A stretch of 64,000 nucleotides of DNA from Microdochium bolleyi (lineage: Eukaryota; Ascomycota; Sordariomycetes; Xylariales; Microdochiaceae). Position 1 is the first letter of the stretch. Each line of letters begins with the position of its first letter. Where the stretch lies: assembly GCA_001566295.1 (NCBI GenBank), contig KQ964247.1, forward strand, positions 1,922,001 to 1,986,000. Direction: 5' to 3'. Below are positions 34,062 to 42,746 of this stretch, piece by piece. Below the pieces are notes generated by a model, which had not been told where the DNA came from, searched no databases, and saw only the letters and a list, made by a program, of their open reading frames with translations. Both the position numbers and the translations under genes were made by a program.

Positions 34062-35662
34062 GTTGACGAGAGGAGGGGTGAGAGAGGAGGGGTGGGGGGT
34101 GGGTTGCAACGTCTTTCGGACGACACCGGAAGACACATGCGTTCTAAATACAAGTGCGGCTGGGAGTAGCACGTGGCGTACGCGGCATAGATAATGGCTC
34201 CTAGGATAGTTGTCCACCGAATTCTGCAACAGGCTTCCAGGTTCTCGATCTAGCAGGGCACATCCGCCCCAATGTTTTCGCCGGTCTCAGCAGGTGGCCG
34301 CTTTATCAGCTCTCAACAGTGCCGATGAATGTGATGCCATCCTCAGCTTGTGGCCTGCATTGAGGCGGCTGTTGTTGCACACTTCGCTGCCATCACAAAT
34401 CGCAAGAGTCAAAAGAGCCGAACGATGAGCGGGCCCCGGCAACGTCAGATCTGCATATCCACAGAGCTTCTCGCGTCGGTCGTGCGAGCGGCATGCACGA
34501 CACGCATTCCCGCCGGCGACCGGCCCTGTCGCTTTCACCGTTGAAGAAGAAGTCGAAGCCTGGGGAACGATCCCAGAGAGCCTTTTGCAGGGCCTGACCC
34601 TGTTGCAGACGTGCATCCTGCAACTGACAGGAGCCCCGTGGCGACAGATCTGCCAGATATCGATGCGTGATTCTGGTGATGTGTCACTTCTTCGCCGACG
34701 ATTTGCTGGCCCGGACGCATCTGAGCCATGGGTGAGAAGATGGTGAAATCCCTGCCAGGCGCCACAGAGTGCTGATATTGCTATCAAGTATCGTTGGTTT
34801 GACTTGTTCAGAATCTAAATACCTGGAAGCCCTTCCCACATCTTGTCGGATGTCTGCTCGTGATTACTTCAATTTCACGCCAGTTTTGAGTTGTTCCGAA
34901 GGATATTACATTGTCATCTTCTCCGCCCTCTCTTCTCGCTCGCAATCTATATTGTTGAAGACAACCCAAACGACAAGACGACCCCATCTTGCTTTCTGTC
35001 TCGTTTTCCCAAATCAGAGGTCTGACATGGTTGCCCCGGAGTTATCGAACACTTACGCGTGGCAGTAAGCATATCGTGCCCACTCTCAGAGACTCAGCCC
35101 ACACGAGTGCCCCATCTCGGCGGCGGACACCCGCACGAACGCTCGAGCGGTTCCTCGCTTTTCTGGCCCGTTGTCAGTACGCCAAGGAGGTTTCCCTCAA
35201 CTCTCACAGGGAGACAGGAAAATCTGACAGGCATCTCGCCCCCGACTGCTCCGCGCGGGAGCCAGGGAAGCAGCGGCGAGTGGCCACAGTCCGAGCCGCC
35301 CCGGAGACCACAGCGCACCCGGCAGGCAACTCCTTGTCATCCTGGATCATATCCAGTAAGACATTTTCCCATTGCAACGGTCAGCATCACGACACCGGCG
35401 GTCTCAAGGCGCGAACCGGAGCTCGTCGCAGTATCCAGTTGAGAAGCTACGAGCTGCAACATCTCACTCGTTGTTCCAGAGGGGAAGGGCAAGAGCGGCC
35501 GGTGAAGTCGAACTGCGGCATCGGCGGGTCGCACCTGCCGCGAGAAGGATCACTGACCCTCTCCCAATCCTCACATGCGACCGGCGCCGGGCGGGAAGAC
35601 TGAGACCGCAAAGAAACACAGACTTCGACGTTGCCGTCTCGAATTATCCATCCGTTCCCAGT

Positions 35663-35669
35663 TATAAAG
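35663..35669 (+). promoter_or_regulatory. TATA-box-like element before the Myb-like gene
   Basis: TATAAAG lies five nt before the first in-frame ATG (35675). If it works as a TATA box, transcription would begin near 35695, making the next in-frame ATG at 35966 the real start. Confidence 0.4.
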
Positions 35670-35674
35670 TCAGG

Positions 35675-37603
35675 ATGCTGCGCAACACTCCCAGCTGTCC
35701 CTCGGCCTGGACCAAGCACTCACAACCAGGACGAGAACAGCAGTGCCCTCCCCATCTCCCTCCTCAACACCATCAAAGCAACAGCGCCAGCCCACTCCCC
35801 TTCCATTTCAACCACAAACACCCACAACAGCAACACATATCGGACCTTCCTTTGACCCCCCCTGAACATTATCTTCAGCTCCACCACGCGGACGTGGACG
35901 GCTGCAGTGCCTTTAGCTCTCAGCAAACGTTCCTGCCGTACAATCCACTTTTGCACGACCTCGGCATGGAGCTGCCTCAGTACATCAACCCTTACGGCCC
36001 AGACTACCAGGGTGACAGTGGTTCATTCTTTCAGGTATGTCTTCCTCTGCTGATTGATGCTTGCTTCTAATTGTCATGGTCACAACGTTAGCTGACACTA
36101 GTGGCATAGTACGAGCTCACGCCTGGCAGTGATAGCAGCGTCTCCGGCGCCACGGACCTCTCTTCCTTAGACACCCTGCCATCGATGCCGCACTCGCCTT
36201 TCACGCCGGCCGCACTCTCCGAGGCTGACTCGCTCTCCTTCCAACAACAGGCCACTTCGATCTCAGAAGAACTTCCAGGGCTAAGTCCTTCACCAAAGGC
36301 GATCGGCCTTGGCATTGTGAAGCGGGAGCGCGAGAGCACTTTCGCGGCCGGTGGCACGCAGACACAGCAGCACCACCAGCTCCCATACTACAACGCTCCA
36401 TGGGACACACACCACTCCCAGGAGATGATGTTCGTCGATGGTACGCTTCGTGTTACGGACACCCTACCCCCCGTCCAGGATACCATCAAGGTTGAGATGT
36501 CGAACCAAGGTCAGGCCGCATTGCTCCAAGACGCTCCAATGATCATGCCCTCGGCTCAATCCACGCTCGGCATACAGCAACATGCCACTTACGCTCCGAT
36601 GGGTGCAATGCATGGTGCTCTGCCGCAGTGGAGCACCATGGCTGCTGGACCACAAACCATGGTCCCTCAACAGCAAATGTGGCCGACCACGTCGTGCTCG
36701 AACATGCCAATGATACTCCGGCCAGACCAGCAGAATAGCCTGGCATACATGATTCCAACCCAAGACGGTCTCCCAGGGCCGGCTTATCAGCCAAACTTGT
36801 CCCTAAGTGGACTCTACCAGTACTCTCAGCGTCCAGACCAGGGTGACTTTGGTGGCCAGTCAGTGTATCCTTCACCTCCGAGCTTCGATACATCCTTGGA
36901 CATGGCTGGTTCGAGACTCGTGTACGACAGTCCGCGAAGTGTGAAGCGAGAGCATCGTGACGCACTGTCACGGCACACCCGCCACCGGTCCTCGTCCCTA
37001 CGCCGGGCCCGGAGCAGCACACCTGACCGCAAATTCCATCTTATCAGGACCCCATCTCGTGGGTACAGTCGCAGATATCATAGCGAGATGTGTTCACCCG
37101 AGCTAAGCTCTTCTGCCGAGGACTCTGACATGGACGACGAGTGTGCAGCTGTTGTAGTCGGAGGAGTTGAGCGATCAGCCCGGGACAAGTACTTGCTAAA
37201 GCAGAGGCGAAAGGGCTGGACTTATAAGGAGATCCGTGAGAAGGGCAACTTTCCCGAGGCTGAGTCGACGCTGCGCGGCAGGTATCGCACTTTGACGAAG
37301 GAGAAGGATGCACGGGTCAGAAAGCCTGAGTGGCAAGGCAACGACGTAAGTCACGGACAGCCATGATCGGGGCGACGAATTCGGCTAACGCACTTCTGTG
37401 GCTAGATCAAGCTGCTCAAGCGAGCCGTTCTCAAGCTCGGCAAGAGCGATAGCAACGGAGATGTCAAGAAAATATCCTGGAAACAGGTCGCAGAATACAT
37501 CTCCCACAATGGCGGCTCCTACAGCTTCGGATATGCTACTTGTCGCAAACGCTGGGACGAGCTGGTCGCCCAGAAAGCGGGTGGGAACGAGTCCTCAGAT
37601 TAA
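35675..37603 (+). CDS. Myb/SANT-like DNA-binding protein
   Basis: Three exons (35675-36034, 36110-37345, 37406-37603) give 597 residues, or 500 if translation starts at 35966. The C-terminal 120 residues carry two Myb-like helical units. The first reads KQRRKGWTYKEIREKG followed by TLRGRYRTLTKE. The second, formed across the last intron, has ISWKQVAEYI and ends with CRKRWDELV. The repeated W-x-x-I/V and R-W spacing is that of a SANT/Myb fold. The rest is Gln/Ser/Pro/Met-rich like an activation region, with an Arg/Ser-rich basic patch (RHTRHRSSSLRRARSS) near residue 430. The likely role is a nuclear transcription regulator; no ortholog is named. Introns have GTATGT and GTAAGT donors and TAG acceptors. 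The upstream ATG was kept as the longest frame, with doubts given under findings. Confidence 0.72.
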
Positions 37604-37949
37604 GGCGTTGCCCTGCTCACCCTCGGCCACAGAGCTTATTGTGGCAGATGCTGAAGTTATTTTCTTTATCCTCTTCTTCCATTACTTACGACATTCGCTC
37701 ATTTGCTTCAGCAGCTGTCTTACGACGTAATGAGCTTGGCGATTTTCGGGTTGACTGAACACCGACAGCAGGGTTTCTAGCTTTGATTTCACGGATCTAG
37801 ACCTGCATCTGCATTTGGGAGCCGGTTCTGGGACTGTTCATGATTGTCGGCATAGCAAGAAAGAAAAGCTCGGGTATCTTGTGTAATTTACCAGATGGCG
37901 AGAGATCGTCCAAGATGAATGAAATTGGTTTTTCGCATACGGCTACCGA
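37604..37949. other. Convergent intergenic spacer
   Basis: 346 nt between the ends of the Myb-like gene and the Ap4A phosphorylase gene. Only 3' UTR-like sequence is seen. Confidence 0.5.
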
Positions 37950-39203
37950 TCACAGAGCTGCCTCGTGGCTGAAGCTTGTACTGTGGCCACTGCCTGATTC
38001 CTGTGATGGAATGCCGATCCTTCGCAACACCTTGAAGAGGTGCTCGGGGTTCTTGCGCAATGCATCCCATTCGGCCTCATTCTTGACGAGCGCGGTGCCA
38101 GCGAGCACGGTGCCGTTCAACTCAACCTTGCCCACGATGCCGCTTGCACCACCGCGACCCTCGCCCTGGGCTTCGCCATAGATGGCCGAGCCCTCGGCGA
38201 GTCGCGGGCACAGCGCCATGACGCTGTTTGTCATGGCCAGGTTGTAGCTGATTCTGGCTTCCCCGGTGCCACTCCCTTCTGCTGGTGCCGCACTCTCCAC
38301 CGCGAGGCCTGGCCTGGTCCTGTTGTACTCGCCCATAGCGGCACACGCATTGTGATACAGCGCCACGTACGCAGCGTGCCTGTCGCTGGCGGACATCTCC
38401 GCGCTGATGGGTGTCGAGAAGACCTCGAATGGCGGCTTTGCTCCCCCGAGTTGCCTGTCACTAGGTTGGTGATTGTAGTGGTCCTGCTGCTGCGGCTCGT
38501 GGACGAGTGTGTTGATCAGGGGAGTCCACTCCTTCTGTCGGACCTGTGTCCCTGAAGGGGCACCTGTGGCATCGTCAAGGCCGACCCTCATGCTCTCGAT
38601 AGGCAGCAGCTGCAGGTGCCGATGCGGCTGGCTGGCTCCGCTATGCGGCCCGGAGTTGAAGAAGACGAATAGCTCGCTCCCCCCCGGTCTGTTTCCGCCG
38701 CTCTCGTGGGCAGGAGTATCTGCTGCTGTGGTGGAGGCGGCGGCGACGGCGTCCTCGTGGTACGCCCGCACGCACGCGTACGCGGCCTCGAGGTCGTCCG
38801 CCTCGAGCAGGTGTGTCTGCGGCTTGAAGGCGTTGGTGATGAGGATGAAGTGTTCCGGGACGATGGCGAACTTGTTCAACACGAGGGTGTGTGACGCTGG
38901 CGGCGGGAGGACGGTGATGAGCAGGGCTGGGTCGGGGTTGGCGAAGGGGTTGAAGGGCTTCTTCTTTGGCTTGTCTAAGCTGCCGTCCTTGCCCTTGTCG
39001 CTGTTGCTGTTGTTGTTCTTGGGCTTGGACGCCAGCGCGGGGGAGAAGCGTAGTTGGAAGGGAGCACTTGTCGGCGACGACGTGAGGAGGGCGACTTGGG
39101 TCTGGTAGTACGTCAGGTCGCCGCTGGCTGCGGCCCGGGAGAAGGCCGTCCGGACCAGGGACGGTAGATTGGCTGGAGCCGTGATCCGCATGGCATCGTC
39201 CAT
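37950..39203 (-). CDS. Ap4A phosphorylase (ATP adenylyltransferase, Apa1/Apa2 type)
   Basis: An intronless gene for 417 residues. The enzyme cleaves diadenosine tetraphosphate with phosphate to ADP and ATP, in the cytosol. The HIT-superfamily active site is GASQPHRHLQLLP, with the HxHxQ-type histidines, near residue 195. Flanking family blocks are LVLNKFAIVPEHFILITNAF near 110 and SYNLAMTNSVMALCPR near 325. A Lys/Asn-rich insertion (about residues 62-85) and an Ala-rich loop near 155 separate conserved strands. Length is somewhat above the yeast enzymes (about 320-325). The ATG at 39203 was chosen; an in-frame ATG four codons later (39191) is also possible. Convergent with the Myb-like gene. 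Confidence 0.9.
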   Translation of the reverse strand: MDDAMRITAPANLPSLVRTAFSRAAASGDLTYYQTQVALLTSSPTSAPFQLRFSPALASKPKNNNSNSDKGKDGSLDKPKKKPFNPFANPDPALLITVLPPPASHTLVLNKFAIVPEHFILITNAFKPQTHLLEADDLEAAYACVRAYHEDAVAAASTTAADTPAHESGGNRPGGSELFVFFNSGPHSGASQPHRHLQLLPIESMRVGLDDATGAPSGTQVRQKEWTPLINTLVHEPQQQDHYNHQPSDRQLGGAKPPFEVFSTPISAEMSASDRHAAYVALYHNACAAMGEYNRTRPGLAVESAAPAEGSGTGEARISYNLAMTNSVMALCPRLAEGSAIYGEAQGEGRGGASGIVGKVELNGTVLAGTALVKNEAEWDALRKNPEHLFKVLRRIGIPSQESGSGHSTSFSHEAAL

Positions 39204-42160
39204 GATGTGGGAGACACCGAGCTAGAGAGCCCGTGAGGAAGACCTGGAGCCAACCTCGATTATGTTTCTGGGCTGAGATGCTTGGAGCCGCCCACGTTTC
39301 GGAGTCAGTCTGTACCGTTCTGCGGATTCGGACTACTCTTCAAAGGGCTTGGCAGACACAATGTCTGCGTTAAAAAGACGAAACAAAAGTCCGAGATAGA
39401 AGCAATTTTCAAGGCTGAGATTAAGCCATGTATTTACTGCTTTTTGGGATGTAAGTCATGACAACCTCGCGGGGCAGTAGTCGGAAAGCCCGCCGAAATG
39501 ACGTCGCGCCCATTTGCGCACCGTGACAACAGAGCAACAAGTTGTGAGTCGCCAGCTGGCACCAGCTGTGTCGCTCTGAACAGGCAAATCCAGGTGAACA
39601 GCTTTGAATCCAATTGCCGGCAGTTCCATTCAATTTGTGCCCTATCCTCCGTAGTCGACCCCAATGCCCACCGAAAGAATGGCCGCTAACGTCTCTTTTG
39701 CCGCTTTCGAATACTGTCGCTTCAACGTCGCACTACGACTGGCTGCTTCAACCAGGTAGAAGCGCCAAGATCAGTCTAGCTTGGACCACAACTCTTTCGT
39801 CAGACTAGTGCAACAGCAACGTCACACCGAGTTTTGAGTGCACCACAACTCGGAGCGCGATGATAGGTGTCGATACTGAGGCCTCTGGATTTCTCTACGA
39901 AAGGGCTCGATTTGGAGATAAGGAACCCGGCACCGGCAGACAGGACGGCGGGTCGCTTGCACGCCGCCGTATGGCACAAGGATGTGAGACCGGGGTTGTC
40001 GGAGACTTTGTGACGATGCCGACCAATCGTGGACCGAGTTCAGCACAACAGCCGATCGAGTACGCGCCCTTTGCTTCTGTGGATCTATGCCTTCGTTGCT
40101 GTTCGTCCGAGCAATGCCTATGGACCGAGCGGCTGAGCTATTCTTTCAGATGAGACTGCGAGTTGCGCGACACATCCTAGTGTGCAGAGTTGTTCTGCGG
40201 TGGGTTGAGCGGACAGACCCCTGTCGCCTCCAACGAAGCTTAATAGGTTCCCCGTACACGACGACTTAATCTGTCTGGCGCACGCTCATGTTTCAAGCCA
40301 ACCGCTGTGGCCAGGCGGGATGCTTCCCGGGCAGCACTAGGACAAGGCAACTCGATGGCGTCGTGCCTGCCGAGAAGAAGCAGGAAGCCGAGCCCGCAAG
40401 CAACTCCCCAACTTGTTGTCGCACACGTCCTTCCACCTCGAGGCACGACAGGAATCGCAAGGAGCCGCCGTTGCGTCAGCAAGCGAAGTTGCAGACCACA
40501 GTGTTGTTCCAAGCCTCGCACCGCTGAAATGGTACGGAGCACTTGGGCAGGCCCGTGGCTGTGCGTCATTCGACAGTTGTTTCTTTGTTTCTTGCTCGGG
40601 GAGCTGCCGTCCAATGGCTCGGACGTGCAGGGCCGGTTCCTGCATTAGCGGCGTTGCGTGGAAACAAGCGACCCCTGCCAGCAAGTCGATAAACGCCCGC
40701 CGACCCTGACGTGAAACAAGACCGATTCTTGGTGGGAGACGACCCCTGGCATGCCCGCATGATCTGCGTGAGGGTCTCGACTGTCACCTATACAGGGCTG
40801 CTGCTATCGACAGGCACCCTGATCGCCACATTCATGCGTGCCGTTTCGGCAGCGGGATGCGGAGGTGCATCCGTTGGACCACACGACATGTGTGTAGTCG
40901 CCGGCAGTACTCCTTCGCGGACTCTTGACTGGTGCTCGTCCGTCCGATGGTGGCGCCCAGGGCACAATGACAATCCGTCACTCAGGTGCTCGAAACACCC
41001 GTGCCTGGCCCCCACAAGGAGCCGAGGGTGCTGCACTTGGGCCGCCACCGTTCGGCGCCATCCGAGGATTGCTAGAGTGTCGCAGGTGCTGTTGGCGAAG
41101 CATGTGCACAGACTGGGCAGCTCGGAGCAATGCTGCCTCTATTGGCATAGCTGCGCGATCAGAGACAAGAGGCTGGTGGCTTTGGGGGTTGGCGGCGCCA
41201 CTGCCACATGCCCAACAATGGTGAGTGGGTGACGTCGGCGGGTGCCACGAGCTGGCTGGCAAGACCTTGGTTCTTGGAGAGCAAGCCTCGCATTCCAGTC
41301 GATTGTGATCCAGCGCCACATGCCAGATGCCTTGGGGCGTGCTTGTCGCCGGCCCAAGGCTGGCAAACGGAACAGAGTCGGCAGGGCTTGGCGGGGTGAT
41401 AGGCGTGGGCAGCTGCCCTGGCCGTCTATATGCCGGGCCAGTCCTTGATTCGCGATGCCGCAGACTGCGAGTTTGTTGGCATCGCATGGCTATGAGAGAC
41501 TGCTAATTGCAGGAGGCCGCTGGGTATCCCGCCCAAAGCCCATCAGTGCCTGCCCGAGCGGCGCAGACCCTTGAGCACCTGCCGTGGAGCCGCCCCACAA
41601 CGGCCCCTGCAACTGCACCACTCAAGCTCCGGGCAGGCCCCAGCCATTGCCAAGTGGGTGCATTGCTGGCAGGGACTGGGACGCCGTCGCACCTGCTCTT
41701 GCACCCATCCCACCCATTGGCCACGCATCGCAACACCAGGTTGGGAGTCGCAAGGACCCGGGCTGGGTACAGGCAGAGACGAGAATAGCCGGCCTATATT
41801 ACAGTGACTCGATCGTGACCCTTGATCCATGCTCCATCCTGAATGTGCTCCAGCTCTCCAAAGACGCACTGAACCCTGCACAACCCCCTCGCTCGTGCAC
41901 GACCCATCCACCTCCTCCTCGTCCCGATATATCTGCTTGCCACGGCTGCTCCCAGGCTTCATCCACGTTCCTGCCTTTTCCTCCATCCTGCCTGCCAGCT
42001 TTCTCTTCTAGTCGTGCTTGCCCTACGTCCGGCTTCTGACTCCCAGTCGACCACCTTCCCTTCTGTGTTCCTTCACTTCTCGCCCAGCGGACCTTGACGG
42101 CCATCGGCTCCTGTCACCATTTCCACGGCAACAGACAGACCACTTCTTGATTCTGCATCC

Positions 42161-42167
42161 TATAAAT
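42161..42167 (+). promoter_or_regulatory. TATA box of the GH55 glucanase gene
   Basis: TATAAAT lies within a CT-rich promoter, and would place transcription start near 42190. This fits an untranslated first exon ending at 42428. Confidence 0.5.
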
Positions 42168-42428
42168 CTCCACCAGCGGCACGCCCGACCTTGGATTACG
42201 AGAACGATCCTACGCAAACACAACAACGAACCGCCACGCACGTTTTCCTGATACCCCTTGACTTCGGCATCTCCTAGCAATCCTCCTATTCTTGGTCGAC
42301 TCCTTCTTCCTACCGCTCAGGCAAACATCTCGTCGCCCCCTACAGCTGTCCAAGCATCCCTGGGCATCCTTCTCAGCAGGGCTGAGCTTTGTCACACTTT
42401 GCCATCACGGCACGCACGGATCAGTGAT

Positions 42429-42725
42429 GTAAGTAGATCCCGATTGCTTCGCACTGAACATGTCAAACACACGCTTTGTCTGCCCTGCCTCTGCTTCGGC
42501 GATGTGGTTCTTCACCTCTGCGTCACACCACAACACATGCTGTGTTCTGTCGGACTCAAGAGTCTTCTTGCACGATGACATGTAATCACATCGGTTCATA
42601 AGCACACCATCACCAACTCTAACTCTCCCTTCGGCCATAAAACACAGCTCGTTCTCTTTGCTGACTTCAATCTGACTTAGTCGCACCTTCACCCCTTTCA
42701 ACGAAACTCAAATCCCATCCAACAG
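42429..42725 (+). other. Probable 5' UTR intron of the GH55 gene
   Basis: A consensus donor (GAT then GTAAGTAG at 42429) and an acceptor (CATCCAACAG ending at 42725) enclose 297 nt of AT- and pyrimidine-richer DNA, with a CTGAC branch near 42670. The acceptor lies 21 nt before the ATG, so the intron would be wholly in the leader. Confidence 0.5.
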
Positions 42726-42746
42726 GTGGCTGGCTCTACCTGTACA

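Larger units (their letters stand above)
31164..35674. other. Intergenic, 4.5 kb, largest gap
   Basis: The longest stretch without a firm gene. The left 300 nt hold the promoter of the amidotransferase-like gene and the right end that of the Myb-like gene. The middle holds one candidate spliced exon (33894-34061, minus; listed separately). Other frames are short and lack signatures, and no repeats or transposon features were recognised. Confidence 0.4.
39204..42746. other. Intergenic, 3.5 kb, divergent promoters
   Basis: Long upstream region shared by the Ap4A phosphorylase gene (-) and the GH55 glucanase gene (+). From about 41800 it becomes pyrimidine-rich and holds a TATA box (42161), a probable non-coding first exon and a 5' UTR intron of the GH55 gene. 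Between 39204 and 41800 I see only short overlapping frames without signatures. Confidence 0.5.

Noticed and set aside
40711..41232. 173-codon frame in the 39-42 kb gap
   Set aside because: Cys/Arg/Thr-rich with no pattern of a folded or secreted protein, no splice or promoter context, and overlapped by frames of similar length on the other strand.
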